From the NCBI RefSeq assembly GCF_002803155.1, contig NZ_NNBP01000014.1, positions 28,429 through 92,428 on the forward strand: a stretch of 64,000 nucleotides of DNA, given 5' to 3'. The notes under the pieces were generated by a model. The model had not been told where the DNA came from. It did not search any database and was given only the letters and a program-made list of their open reading frames with translations. The stretch is from Streptomyces sp. CB02959 (GTDB lineage Bacteria; Actinomycetota; Actinomycetes; Streptomycetales; Streptomycetaceae). The position numbers and the translations under genes are program-made. Positions within the stretch are counted from its first letter, which is position 1, and the number at the start of each line of letters is the position of its first letter. This document shows positions 33,790-42,527 of this stretch, one piece after another.

Positions 33790-34335
33790 TCACTCCGCCT
33801 CGGCGGGCGGCTCCGCGACCGGGAACAGGATGGGGCTGAGGAGGTACTGCGACCGGCCGGGCGCCGGGCCGTTCGCCAGCAGTGGCGCGATGGCCCGGCG
33901 CAACTCGCCGACCATCGTGAGGAGTTCGTCCTCGCTCAGCCATACGGCGTGCTGCCGGTAGCCCACCGGATCCTTCGCGGGGGCCGCGTGCTCCTGGTCG
34001 AGATAGGCGTTGAACTCGGCGAGCAGTGCGGTCATGGCGACCGCGAAACCGCGGCGGTGGTCGTCGGACGTCAGCGCGGCGGCGGTCTCCGCGCTGATCG
34101 TCGCCCGCTCCTGGTGCAGTCGGTACCGGCGCTCCACGGCACCGCGCACCCGGCGTTCGTCGGCCACCTCCAGGACGTCGCCCGCGGTGAGCAGTTCGAG
34201 GTGCCGGTAGACGGTGGCCTTGGAGACGTCGCGGATCCGTGCGCACAGCTGAGCGGTGGTCAGTAGATGCCCGCCGCGCAAGGCGTGCGCGATGCGCAGG
34301 CGAACCGGGTGTCCGAGAAGCTCCAGTGGATCCAT
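33790..34335 (-). CDS. ArsR-like winged-helix repressor
   Basis: 181 residues. N-terminal winged helix: LELLGHPVRLRIAHALRGGH, then LCARIRDVSKATVYRHLELL. The C-terminal ~100 residues (ALTSDDHRRGFAVAMTALLA, WLSEDELLTMVGELRRAI) look like a helical effector/dimerisation region, as in the PadR/YfiR-like HTH_20 group. It diverges from the DUF3887 hydrolase gene, and a 9-bp inverted repeat lies between them, the usual layout of a repressor with its target. Confidence 0.87.
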   Translation of the reverse strand: MDPLELLGHPVRLRIAHALRGGHLLTTAQLCARIRDVSKATVYRHLELLTAGDVLEVADERRVRGAVERRYRLHQERATISAETAAALTSDDHRRGFAVAMTALLAEFNAYLDQEHAAPAKDPVGYRQHAVWLSEDELLTMVGELRRAIAPLLANGPAPGRSQYLLSPILFPVAEPPAEAE

Positions 34336-34357
34336 ACCGCTACGTTCGCACGCCGTG

Positions 34358-34386
34358 CTACCTTTCGCAAAACTTGAGAAAGGTAG
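34358..34386. promoter_or_regulatory. 9-bp inverted repeat (operator) between repressor and hydrolase
   Basis: CTACCTTTC (34358-34366) and GAAAGGTAG (34378-34386) are exact reverse complements with an 11-bp spacer. The right arm merges into the AGGTAGGGGGAG ribosome site of the hydrolase (ATG 34395). A repressor bound here would block both divergent genes. Confidence 0.7.
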
Positions 34387-34394
34387 GGGGAGTC

Positions 34395-35690
34395 ATGAGC
34401 GGGGAATCCGAAGCCACACCGGAGACGATCGCCAAGTACGTTGCGGAGAAGGCGAGTCGGGGGGAGTTCGCGGCGATCGAGGAGCTCTTCGCACCGCCCC
34501 TGCGGGCCCAGGTGTCCGCCGAGGTCGTGCGGACCGCCTGGGACGCACACCTCGCCGGCACCGGCCCGGTCACCGCCATCCGGCAGCCCGTCGCCGAACC
34601 GGCGGCGACCGGCCCCGTCAGGGTCAGCGTGCCCCTGACCTGCGCCCACGGCGGCCTCACCCTCATCATGTCGATCGACGACGCAGGTTGGCTCAACGGG
34701 CTGCGCCTGGCACCGGCGGACTCCGCGTCCTGGACGCCGCCGCCCTACGCCGACCCGGACGCGTTCACCGAGCACGAACTCGCCGTCGGTGCAGGCCCGC
34801 TCGCCGTCCCCGGCACCCTCAGCCTCCCCGGCGCCCGCGGCCCCCGCCCGGCCGTGGTGCTGCTCGGCGGCGGCGGACCCTTCGACCGCGACGGGACGGT
34901 CGGGCCCAACAAGCCGCTCAAGGACCTGGCCTGGGGACTGGCCGGCCGCGGCGTGGCGGTCCTGCGGTTCGACAAGGTGACCCACACACACGCCGCCGCG
35001 GTGGCCGCCAGGCCCGACTTCACCATGACGGACGAGTACGTCCCGCACGCCGTCGCCGCCGTCCGCGCCCTCCGCGCCCACCCGGCCGTGGACCCCGCAC
35101 GCGTCTTCGTCCTCGGCCACAGCATGGGCGGCAAGGTCGCCCCGCGCGTCGCCGCAGCCGAACCTTCCGTCGCCGGCCTGGTGATCCTCGCCGGCGACAC
35201 CCAGCCGATGCACCGGGCCGCGGTCCGCGTCGCCCGCCACCTCGCCGCCCTCGCCCCCGACTCCGGCGCCGGGACCCTCGTCGACACCCTCACCCGCCAG
35301 GCCGCCCTCGTCGACAGCCCCCGGCTGTCCCCCGACACGCCGGCCGCCGAACTCCCCTTCGGCCACTCCGGCGCCTACTGGCTGGACCTGCGCGCCTACG
35401 ACCCCGTCGCCACCGCCGCCGCGCTGGACATCCCCATGCTCATCCTCCAGGGCGGACGCGACTACCAGGTCACCGTCGAACACGACCTGGTGCGCTGGCG
35501 GACCGGCCTGGCGCACCGCCCGGACGTCACCCTCCGCGTCCACGACGCCGCCGACCACCTCTTCTTCCCCGGCACCGGACCCGTCACCCCCGCCGCGTAC
35601 GAACGGGCCCAGCACGTCGACCCGGCCGTCGTCACCGACATCGCCGACTGGCTCACCGCGGCGCCCGCCGCGCGTCAGGCCGGTGCGTAA
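34395..35690 (+). CDS. Alpha/beta hydrolase with N-terminal DUF3887-like domain
   Basis: 431 residues. Residues 1-110 resemble DUF3887 (KYVAEKASRGEFAAIEELF, LTLIMSIDDAGWLNGLRL), a small NTF2-like domain. The rest is an acyl-peptidase-type hydrolase: GPLAVPGTLSLPG, VVLLGGGGPFDRDGTVG, GHSMGGKVAPRVAAAE (nucleophile Ser), LILQGGRDYQV (Asp) and DAADHLFFPGTG (His). The gene is probably controlled by the divergent repressor. Substrate unknown. Confidence 0.9.
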   Translation: MSGESEATPETIAKYVAEKASRGEFAAIEELFAPPLRAQVSAEVVRTAWDAHLAGTGPVTAIRQPVAEPAATGPVRVSVPLTCAHGGLTLIMSIDDAGWLNGLRLAPADSASWTPPPYADPDAFTEHELAVGAGPLAVPGTLSLPGARGPRPAVVLLGGGGPFDRDGTVGPNKPLKDLAWGLAGRGVAVLRFDKVTHTHAAAVAARPDFTMTDEYVPHAVAAVRALRAHPAVDPARVFVLGHSMGGKVAPRVAAAEPSVAGLVILAGDTQPMHRAAVRVARHLAALAPDSGAGTLVDTLTRQAALVDSPRLSPDTPAAELPFGHSGAYWLDLRAYDPVATAAALDIPMLILQGGRDYQVTVEHDLVRWRTGLAHRPDVTLRVHDAADHLFFPGTGPVTPAAYERAQHVDPAVVTDIADWLTAAPAARQAGA

Positions 35691-36580
35691 CCGCGACTGC
35701 GCACGAGTTCCCGGGCGAGGCGGGTGAAGGCGCGCACCGCGGCGCTCCGGTAGGCGTCGGTGCGGCGCAGCAGGGTGACGGTCCGGGTGGGCAGGGCGGG
35801 GGCGAGGGGGAGGGGGGTCAGGTGGGGGTGGTCGTGCGTGATGGCGTCGGGGAGCACCGTCGCGAGTGACGTACGCCGGACGATCTCGGTGAGCGCCTGG
35901 ATGGAGTTGGCCTCCACCGCGATGCGCGGGCTGACGTGCTGCCGGGCGAAGTAGGCGTCGATATGCGTGCGCGTGGCGAAGTCGCCGCTGAGCAGGGCGA
36001 GTTGACGGTCCGCGAGGGCGGTCACCGGCAGTGACTCCGGCTGTCCGGCATCGGGCCCGGGGGCGGCGGTCACCAGGCTCAGGGTCTCGGTGAACAAGGC
36101 GGCCGCCTCGATCCCGGCCAGGTGGGGGCCCGCGAAGGCGATGCCGAGATCCAGCTCGTCGTCCAGCAGGGCCGTCTCGACGCGGTCCTGCGGCATCTCC
36201 CGGACCGCCAGGGTGACACCGGGGTGCCGCGCGTGGAGTTCGGCGGTGAGCGGACCGACGAGGTAGGCGGTGAACGTCGGGGTGAGCCCCAGGCGCAGAT
36301 GGCCGCGGGAGAGGTCCTGCACGTCGTGGACGGCCCGCTCGGCGGCGGCCAGGTCGCGCAGGGCGTGCCGGGCGTGCCGGGTGTACGCCTCGCCGGCGTC
36401 GGTCAGGCGCACCGTGCGGCCGGTGCGGTCCAGCAGCTGCACTCCCACGGTCCGCTCCAGCTGCTTGATCTGCTGGGAGAGGGTCGGCTGGGAGATGTGC
36501 AGGTCCTCGGCGGCACGGGTGAAGCTGCCGTGCTCCGCCACGGCGAGCAGGTAGCGCAGATGACGTAGTTCCAGGGCCAT
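35675..36580 (-). CDS. cynR: LysR-family regulator, CynR-like
   Basis: 301 residues. HTH: LRHLRYLLAVAEHGSFTRAA with LHISQPTLSQQIKQLE; effector domain from about residue 90 (LRLGLTPTFTAYLVGPL, LAVREMPQDRVETALLDDEL, LAIATVLPDAI-like end). The protein is CynR-like in context: it diverges from genes for carbonic anhydrase and cyanase, the same neighbourhood as in E. coli cyn. It would activate the cyn genes in response to cyanate. Three CTATAG repeats lie in the shared promoter region. Its 3' end overlaps the convergent hydrolase by 16 bp. Confidence 0.9.
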   Translation of the reverse strand: MALELRHLRYLLAVAEHGSFTRAAEDLHISQPTLSQQIKQLERTVGVQLLDRTGRTVRLTDAGEAYTRHARHALRDLAAAERAVHDVQDLSRGHLRLGLTPTFTAYLVGPLTAELHARHPGVTLAVREMPQDRVETALLDDELDLGIAFAGPHLAGIEAAALFTETLSLVTAAPGPDAGQPESLPVTALADRQLALLSGDFATRTHIDAYFARQHVSPRIAVEANSIQALTEIVRRTSLATVLPDAITHDHPHLTPLPLAPALPTRTVTLLRRTDAYRSAAVRAFTRLARELVRSRGYAPA

Positions 36581-36587
36581 GCCACCA

Positions 36588-36650
36588 CTATAGAACCACC
36601 CATAGATGTGATCTATAGGAGACATGGCCAGCGGCTCTTGGACTCTATAG
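36588..36650. promoter_or_regulatory. CynR/LTTR binding region
   Basis: CTATAG occurs at 36588-36593, 36613-36618 and 36645-36650. ATAGAT-gtg-ATCTAT (36602-36616) is a perfect dyad with a T-N11-A-like core. The region lies between the divergent cynR and carbonic anhydrase starts and is AT-rich. Typical LysR-type regulators bind such sites. Confidence 0.65.
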
Positions 36651-36720
36651 CTCCAGGTCGTGCATGGTGGATCTCGCCGGCCGATCCGGACCGGCTCAGC
36701 ATCGACCGAAGGGAACGACC

Positions 36721-37329
36721 ATGCCTGACCTCGCCGAGCGCGTCGCACGTTTCCAACGCGACGTCCACCCGGCCAAGGCCGAGCTGTTCGGCCACCTGGC
36801 CGGCCACCACCAGCCGCACACCCTCTTCATCAGCTGCTCCGACGCCCGCGTCGTCCCGGAACTGATCACGTCGTGCGAACCGGGCGAACTGTTCGTCGTC
36901 CGCACCGCCGGCAACCTCGTCCCGGCCTACGACCGCCGGTCCGGCGACGGGGTCACGGCCAGCATCGAGTACGCCGTCGCCGTACTCGGGGTCACGGACA
37001 TCGTGGTGTGCGGACACTCGGCGTGCGGCGCGATGACCGCCCTCGCCGAAGGCCACGACCTCTCCGGCACTCCCGCGATAGTCCACTGGCTGCACCACGC
37101 GGACGCCTCCCGGGCCCGCGCCACGGCCGACGGCGACGTGGCCGACCTGGTACGGCAGAACGTCCGCGCGCAGCTGGCCAACCTGGTCACCCACCCTTCG
37201 GTCGCCCGCGCCCGCAGCGAGAACGCGGTCCGCCTGCACGGCTGGGTCTACGACATCGGCACCGGCGCCGTGGAGCAGACCGAAGCGCCACGCGAGGCGA
37301 CCCCGGGCGACGCATCCCGCGCCGCCTGA
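36721..37329 (+). CDS. cynT: Beta-class carbonic anhydrase, CynT-like
   Basis: 202 residues with the beta-CA zinc ligands and dyad: [11 protein letters not shown] (Cys and Asp-Arg pair) and [11 protein letters not shown] (His and Cys). It interconverts CO2 and bicarbonate; in cyanate loci it supplies bicarbonate to cyanase and retains CO2. The start follows GAAGGGA. Cyanase begins 52 bp downstream. Confidence 0.94.
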   Translation: MPDLAERVARFQRDVHPAKAELFGHLAGHHQPHTLFISCSDARVVPELITSCEPGELFVVRTAGNLVPAYDRRSGDGVTASIEYAVAVLGVTDIVVCGHSACGAMTALAEGHDLSGTPAIVHWLHHADASRARATADGDVADLVRQNVRAQLANLVTHPSVARARSENAVRLHGWVYDIGTGAVEQTEAPREATPGDASRAA

Positions 37330-37381
37330 CCTCCACACCCCACCTTCCCCCTCTCCTCTCCTCCGAAAGGAAACCCCTCCC

Positions 37382-37864
37382 ATGACGGACACCACGCCCC
37401 ACGCGCAGTTCCACCCCGCCGCCCGCCAGGCCCTCGCCAACGCCGCGGTCGAGGCCAAGACGCGCAAGGACCTCACCTGGCAGCAGATCGCCGACGCCGC
37501 CGAACTGTCGGTCGCCTTCGTCACCGCCGCCGTCCTCGGCCAGCACGCCCTGCCGGCCCGCTCCGCCCAGGCCGTCGCCGAACTGCTGGGCCTCGACGAC
37601 GACGCGGTGATGCTGCTGCAGACCATCCCCACCCGCGGTTCGATCCCCGGCGGCATCCCCACCGACCCGACCATCTACCGCTTCTACGAGATGCTCCAGG
37701 TCTACGGCACCACCCTCAAGGCCCTGGTCCACGAGCAGTTCGGCGACGGCATCATCAGCGCCATCAACTTCAAGCTGGACGTGAAGAAGGTCGCCGACCC
37801 CGAGGGCGGCGAGCGCGCCGTCATCACCCTGGACGGCAAGTACCTGCCGACCAAGCCCTTCTGA
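37382..37864 (+). CDS. cynS: Cyanate hydratase (cyanase)
   Basis: 160 residues. Catalytic Arg100, Glu103 (YRFYEMLQ) and Ser126 (GIISAINF) correspond to Arg96, Glu99 and Ser122 of E. coli CynS. The N-terminal helical domain ([20 protein letters not shown]) is the HTH-like half; C-terminal [13 protein letters not shown] is the conserved tail. It converts cyanate plus bicarbonate to carbamate (then ammonia and CO2) and CO2 as a decamer. An AAAGG ribosome site precedes the ATG. Confidence 0.97.
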   Translation: MTDTTPHAQFHPAARQALANAAVEAKTRKDLTWQQIADAAELSVAFVTAAVLGQHALPARSAQAVAELLGLDDDAVMLLQTIPTRGSIPGGIPTDPTIYRFYEMLQVYGTTLKALVHEQFGDGIISAINFKLDVKKVADPEGGERAVITLDGKYLPTKPF

Positions 37865-37910
37865 CCCCGGCCGGCGCCCCACCCACCCCCACCCTGAGGA
37901 GGCCCCTCCC

Positions 37911-38408
37911 ATGGACTTCGCCCAACGCACCATCGACCTGGCCCGTCAGAACGTCGTCGACGGCGGCCGCCCCTTCGCCACCGTCATCGTCAAGGACGGG
38001 AGGATCCTGGCCGAAAGCCCCAACAAGGTCGCCCAGACCAACGACCCCACCGCGCACGCCGAAGTCCTCGCCATTCGCGAGGCGTGCACGAAGCTGGGCA
38101 CCGAGCACCTGACCGGCACCACCATCTACGTCCTCGCCCACCCCTGCCCGATGTGCCTGGGCGCGCTGTACTACTGCTCCCCGGACGAGGTCGTCTTCCT
38201 CACCACCCGCGACGCCTACGAGCCGCACTACGTGGACGACCGCAAGTACTTCGAACTCAGCACCTTCTACGACGAGTTCGCCAAGGACTGGGAGCAGCGC
38301 CGCCTGCCGATGCGCTACGTGCCGAGCGACGCGGCAGTGGACGTCTACCGCTTCTGGCAGGACAACAACGGCGGCGAGCGCCGGGCAACCGCGGTGCCCG
38401 GCCAGTAG
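37911..38408 (+). CDS. Nucleoside/guanine deaminase-like cytidine deaminase superfamily protein
   Basis: 165 residues with the zinc site of the CDA superfamily: AHAEVLAIREA (HAE) and HPCPMCLGALYYC (PCxxC). Overall similarity is to GuaD/TadA-type nucleoside deaminases. It starts 46 bp after cynS behind GAGG, so it is part of the cyanate operon. How a deaminase helps cyanate use is not obvious; it may act on a nitrogen heterocycle whose breakdown yields cyanate. That is inference. Confidence 0.9.
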   Translation: MDFAQRTIDLARQNVVDGGRPFATVIVKDGRILAESPNKVAQTNDPTAHAEVLAIREACTKLGTEHLTGTTIYVLAHPCPMCLGALYYCSPDEVVFLTTRDAYEPHYVDDRKYFELSTFYDEFAKDWEQRRLPMRYVPSDAAVDVYRFWQDNNGGERRATAVPGQ

Positions 38409-38442
38409 GACCGATCCGCCCGCCCGGCTCCACCCGCCCGAT

Positions 38443-38486
38443 GCCCGGCAGCAGGCGCGCTCCCCGGCGCGCCCGAGCTGCCGGGC
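38443..38486. terminator. Hairpin between cyn operon and convergent SDR
   Basis: GCCCGGCAGC (38443-38452) pairs with GCTGCCGGGC (38477-38486), with an inner GGCGCG/CGCGCC stem. It fits a bidirectional terminator. Confidence 0.65.
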
Positions 38487-38537
38487 GTCGGCCCGTGCGC
38501 CGCGGCACTCCCCGCACGGACCGGCCGCAGCGCACCG

Positions 38538-39368
38538 CTACGCGTCGAAGTCCGTGGAGCGGATCAGCTTCTCCCACGACGCGAACTCCGCCCGGGAGGC
38601 ATCGAGATGTCCGGAGATCGCGTCGGCGGCGTCGTTGCCCAGCGGCAGCCGCAGCGGGGGGTGCTCGGCGTCGAGGGCGGTGAGGAGGGCGGCGGCCTTG
38701 GCCGGATCGCCGGGCTGCTTGCCGTCGCTCTCCGAGAGCGACGCCCGGACCGGGCCGACCGTCTCCTCGTAGGCAGGGAGGGCCGCGGACCGATGGAGGG
38801 CGCCGGCACCCGCGAACCCGGTGCGGAACGCGCCCGGTTCGACGATCAGCACCTTGATCCCCAGCGGTGCCACCTCGGCCGCGAGGGCTTCCGACAGCCC
38901 TTCCAGGGCGAACTTCGACGCGCAGTAGGCGGAGACACCGGCGAACGCGAACCGGCCGCCCATGCTCGTCATCTGCACGATCGCCCCCGACCGGCGGCGG
39001 CGCATGTGCGGGAGCACCGCCCGGGTCAGCGCGGCCGGCCCGAACAGGTGCAGGTCCATCACCTCGCGCAGCTCCTGGTCGGTGGTCTCCTCGACCGCCC
39101 CGACGATGCCCCGGCCGGCGTTGTTGACCAGCACGTCGATCCGGCCGTGCCGCTCGACGACCTCCTGCACCGCGGCCTCGACGGCGGCGGCGTCGGTGAC
39201 GTCCAGGGTCTGCGCCGACACCTGCCCCGGGTACGCCGCGACGAGATCGTCCAGCGCCGCGGTGCGCCGGGCCGCGGCCACCACGACGTCACCGGCGGCG
39301 ACCGCGGCCTCCACGATCGCCCGCCCGAAGCCGCTGCTCGCCCCGGTCACCAGCCATACCCTGCTCAT
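38538..39368 (-). CDS. Short-chain dehydrogenase/reductase
   Basis: 276 residues: VTGASSGFGRAIVEAA, NNAGRGIVGAV, catalytic Ser in VQMTSMGGRFA and YCASKFALEG. The long C-terminal extension (VEPGAFRTGFAGAGALHRSA) marks the subgroup often annotated as oxidoreductase with retinol-dehydrogenase-like fold. ATG 39368 was chosen for the start MSRVWLVTGASSGFG. Substrate unknown; monocistronic. Confidence 0.93.
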   Translation of the reverse strand: MSRVWLVTGASSGFGRAIVEAAVAAGDVVVAAARRTAALDDLVAAYPGQVSAQTLDVTDAAAVEAAVQEVVERHGRIDVLVNNAGRGIVGAVEETTDQELREVMDLHLFGPAALTRAVLPHMRRRRSGAIVQMTSMGGRFAFAGVSAYCASKFALEGLSEALAAEVAPLGIKVLIVEPGAFRTGFAGAGALHRSAALPAYEETVGPVRASLSESDGKQPGDPAKAAALLTALDAEHPPLRLPLGNDAADAISGHLDASRAEFASWEKLIRSTDFDA

Positions 39369-39483
39369 CCCTGTGCTCCCTCGTTCGCCTGGGCTCTTGT
39401 GGAACAAGCCTGCCGCCCCGGCCGGTTGCCCGTCCAAGAGTTGCGGTGATAGCCGATGGTTATCACTGCGCGTCGGCGAGGGT

Positions 39484-40650
39484 TCAGTGGGCCGCGTGCA
39501 GGGCGTGGGCCGGCGCGGTGTGCCGGATCAGTTCGTCGACGACGTCCCGGGCGTCGCCCCGGCGCGCGAATGCGGCCCGCTGCCGTTGCGCTCCACCCCC
39601 GCCACCCGCACGCTCCCCATCACCGTCGCCGCCCTCCCCACCGGCGAGCCGGGTCACGGCCTCGGTGACCGCCGCCAGTTCCCCGGCCTCCTCAAGGGCC
39701 GGGCGGACGTACGCGAAGAGGTCCCGCAGCAGGTGGCCGGCCGGGACGGGGCGGCCGTTGTGCACATCGAGGGCGTGGTCGGTGCAGCCGTCGCGCGCCG
39801 CGCGCCAGTACGCCGCACGCAGCAGAGCCGGGCACACGTCCGGGCCCGGTTCCCCGCGCCGGACCTGCTCCAGGGCCTGCACGACCAGGGCGCGGACCAG
39901 GACGGCGAGCACCGCCGCCTGCTCGACGCCCACGGGCACGTCCATGGCGCGGATCTCCACGGTGGGCAGGTGCGCGGACGGCCGCACGTCCCACAGCAGC
40001 GTGTGGCCGCCGACCACGGCACCGGCGTCCTCCAGGGTCGCGCACAGCTGCTTGTAGTGGTCGGCGGAGCGGAAGTACGGCGGCGGTCCGGCAACCGGCC
40101 ACTGGCCCCCGGCGGCGGTCCGCCAGCTCGCGTACCCGGTGTCGCGGCCGTCCCGGAACGGGGAGTTCGCCGACAGCGCGACCAGGACCGGCAGCCACGG
40201 CCGCAGGTGGTTGCAGACGAGGACGGCGTGGTCGAGGTCGGGCACCTCGACATGGGTGTGCAGGGCGCAGTGCGTGTGGTTCTCGTTGAGGCCCCGGTAC
40301 GCGGCGAGCCCGGGGCCGTAGGCGGGGTCGTCGCGCAGGGGCGCCGGGCCGCCCGCGCTCAGCACGGGCGTCCCGGTGGCCGCCATCCGCAGCCCCTCCG
40401 CGGCGGCCGCCTCGGCCACCGCGGTCCGCATCCGGTCCAGGTGGCCGCGCAGTTCGCCCAGGCCGGCGCAGGGCGGCGTCTTGGCCTCGATCTGGTACTC
40501 GGTCAGCTCGCCGGACACCTGGTCGGCCAGGGTTGTCTCCGCGCGCCGCAGGACCCGGGACCCGGCCGGCACCACCTCGCGGGTCTCGGGGTCGACGAGG
40601 AAGTACTCCTCCTCCACGCCCACGGTCGGGATCCGTTCGTCACTGCTCAT
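39484..40650 (-). CDS. YbdK-family carboxylate-amine ligase (glutamate-cysteine ligase-like)
   Basis: 388 residues of the GCS2 superfamily: N-terminal TVGVEEEYFLVDP, LNENHTHCALHTHVEVPD (active-site His cluster), LSANSPFRDGRDTGYASWR and VEIRAMDVPVG. Members form gamma-glutamyl or similar amide bonds using ATP. Streptomyces makes mycothiol rather than glutathione, so the physiological substrate is uncertain. It diverges from the carbamoyltransferase gene. Confidence 0.92.
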   Translation of the reverse strand: MSSDERIPTVGVEEEYFLVDPETREVVPAGSRVLRRAETTLADQVSGELTEYQIEAKTPPCAGLGELRGHLDRMRTAVAEAAAAEGLRMAATGTPVLSAGGPAPLRDDPAYGPGLAAYRGLNENHTHCALHTHVEVPDLDHAVLVCNHLRPWLPVLVALSANSPFRDGRDTGYASWRTAAGGQWPVAGPPPYFRSADHYKQLCATLEDAGAVVGGHTLLWDVRPSAHLPTVEIRAMDVPVGVEQAAVLAVLVRALVVQALEQVRRGEPGPDVCPALLRAAYWRAARDGCTDHALDVHNGRPVPAGHLLRDLFAYVRPALEEAGELAAVTEAVTRLAGGEGGDGDGERAGGGGGAQRQRAAFARRGDARDVVDELIRHTAPAHALHAAH

Positions 40651-40931
40651 TCCGGTGTCCTTCGTCGCCCGGTCCGGCCCTGCCGCCACGGCCCGTGGGG
40701 CACGTCCGGCCGGGCCGGCCCAGGTCTGCCGGGAGGACCGGGGCGTCCGCGGGGCGGGACCGCCCCTGCCGCCGGAACCTCGTCGATCTCCTGGGCCCCA
40801 TCGTCGGGCCGCGGCGGAGGCCGTGCCACAGCGGTTCACCCGCTCGGGAGGCGCCGGGGTGCCCCGTCAGCCGCCGCCGTTCACACTGGTGGCGCAGTGT
40901 CCCGACCGTTCGAACGAACCCGGAGACCCCG

Positions 40932-41924
40932 ATGCCCCACCCGATATCCGCGTCCGACGCAGGCCGTCCGGCGGTGACCGGCAAGGTCCCCGACGATCTG
41001 CTCCGGGTCAGTGACCTGGACCCCGAGACCCTGGCCGAACTGCTGGACCTGGCGGCGGCGATGAAGCAGGAACCGCTGGGCTGGGAGCGTGACCTGCGCG
41101 GCGGCGCCATCGGCTGCCTCTTCGAGAAGCCGTCCACCCGGACCCGTGTGTCGCTGGCTACCGCCGCGCACCGCCTGGGGATGACGGCCATCGTCCTGAA
41201 CCGGGACGAGATGCAGCTCGGCCACGGCGAGACCGTCGCCGACACCGCCCGCGTCCTGTCCTCGTACCTCGACGCCGTCACGGTGCGCACCTACGACCAC
41301 GCCACGGTCGAGCAGATGGCCGAAGCCGCGGCGATCCCGGTCGTCAACGCCCTGTCCGACACCCACCACCCGTGCCAGTCCCTGGCCGACCTCCTCGCGC
41401 TGCGGGAGCACTTCGGCAGCCTGGCGGGCCTGACCGCGGCCTTCCTCGGGGACGGCGCGAGCAACACCTGCAACTCGTTCCTCGCGGCCTGTGCGGCGGC
41501 CGGTATGCACCTGACCATCGCCAGTCCGCAGGGCTACCCGACCGATCCGGACATCCTCGGCGAGGCCCGTGAGGTGATGGCCCAGACCGGTGGTTCGGTG
41601 GCCCTCACCACCGAGCCCGTCGACGCCGTGCGCACCGCGCAGGCCGTCTACGCCGAGGTGTGGGTGCCCATGGACAAGCCCCTCGAACGCGACGAACGCG
41701 CCGTGCGCCTGGCTCCCTACCGGGTGGACGACGCCCTGCTGGCCCACGCCCCGCGCGAGGCGGTGGCCCTGCACTGCCTCCCCGCCGTCCGCGGCGAGGA
41801 GATCACCTCGGAGGTGCTCGACGGCCCCCGGTCCCTGGTGTGGAACCAGGCGGCCAACCGTCTCCCCACGGCCCAGGCGGTACTCCACACCCTCGTCACC
41901 ACCAACCGCCGGCGGATCGCCTGA
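40932..41924 (+). CDS. Ornithine carbamoyltransferase-like enzyme with altered SMG loop
   Basis: 330 residues. Carbamoyl-phosphate motifs are intact: FEKPSTRTRVS (STRTR), THHPCQSLADLL (HPCQ) and HCLPAVRGEE (HCLP). The ornithine-binding DxxxSMG segment of true OTCases is replaced by EVWVPMDKPLE, and the GDGRNN segment reads GDGASNTCNS. Overall length is right for ArgF, but the changed amino-acid side allows another acceptor (for example acetylornithine, putrescine or a pathway-specific amine). Not in an arg operon. GGAG lies six bases before the ATG. Confidence 0.85.
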   Translation: MPHPISASDAGRPAVTGKVPDDLLRVSDLDPETLAELLDLAAAMKQEPLGWERDLRGGAIGCLFEKPSTRTRVSLATAAHRLGMTAIVLNRDEMQLGHGETVADTARVLSSYLDAVTVRTYDHATVEQMAEAAAIPVVNALSDTHHPCQSLADLLALREHFGSLAGLTAAFLGDGASNTCNSFLAACAAAGMHLTIASPQGYPTDPDILGEAREVMAQTGGSVALTTEPVDAVRTAQAVYAEVWVPMDKPLERDERAVRLAPYRVDDALLAHAPREAVALHCLPAVRGEEITSEVLDGPRSLVWNQAANRLPTAQAVLHTLVTTNRRRIA

Positions 41925-41970
41925 CCGTCGGGCCGCGGCGGGGGAGCGCGCCACGACGCGGGTCGATCCC

Positions 41971-42396
41971 TCAGCGCGCCACGTCGGACGCGTCGGAACC
42001 GGACGTGCCGGAGAGCGCGGCGTACTGCGCCACCCCGTTGCCGAGCGACCAGTCGATCGAGTCGTTCTCGGTCAGCAGGACGAACACGTTCCGCGGCTCG
42101 GTGCCCGCGTACTCCTGGGCCAGTTCGGCGATCCGCCGGTAGAGCGCCTGCTTCTGCTCGGGGATGCGTCCGGCGCGCAGGGTGATCGCGATGTACACGA
42201 TGCCGTCGTCGCGCCGCACGCCGAGGTAATTGCCGTGCCGCAGCGTGCTGTTGACGCCGTCGTGGCCGACGAGGACCTGGAACCGGTCCTCCGGCGGGAT
42301 GCCGATCGTCTCGATCAGGGCGTCGTGCACGGCTCGGCCGAGCGCGTCGAGCCGCTCGCCGTCGGCCCGCAGTGCGTCGATGCGAACGAAGGGCAT
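41971..42396 (-). CDS. Tautomerase-family protein
   Basis: 141 residues beginning MPFVRIDAL; Pro2 becomes the N-terminal catalytic base after Met removal, as in 4-oxalocrotonate tautomerase/MSAD families. The double-length chain (GIPPEDRFQVLVGHDG, GIVYIAITLRAGR) fits a MIF/malonate-semialdehyde-decarboxylase-like protein. Upstream lies a TetR-type palindrome. Function unknown. Confidence 0.88.
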   Translation of the reverse strand: MPFVRIDALRADGERLDALGRAVHDALIETIGIPPEDRFQVLVGHDGVNSTLRHGNYLGVRRDDGIVYIAITLRAGRIPEQKQALYRRIAELAQEYAGTEPRNVFVLLTENDSIDWSLGNGVAQYAALSGTSGSDASDVAR

Positions 42397-42488
42397 GCCG
42401 GGTCTCCTCGTGGGGTCGGGGTACGGCGCCGGGTCGGGGCCGGGTCGGCATCGGCGTCGGATGACCGGCGGATGCCTGGACCGCGATC

Positions 42489-42506
42489 GTACATACTAGT
42501 AGGTAC
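42489..42506. promoter_or_regulatory. 18-bp TetR-type palindrome upstream of the tautomerase
   Basis: GTACATACTAGTAGGTAC is palindromic except for one base pair, with a TACTAGTA centre. It is 93 bp upstream of the tautomerase ATG and just after the carboxylesterase stop. No TetR gene is adjacent, so the regulator would be encoded elsewhere. Confidence 0.5.
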
Positions 42507-42527
42507 AGAAGTGGAGTAGCGGTGGCC

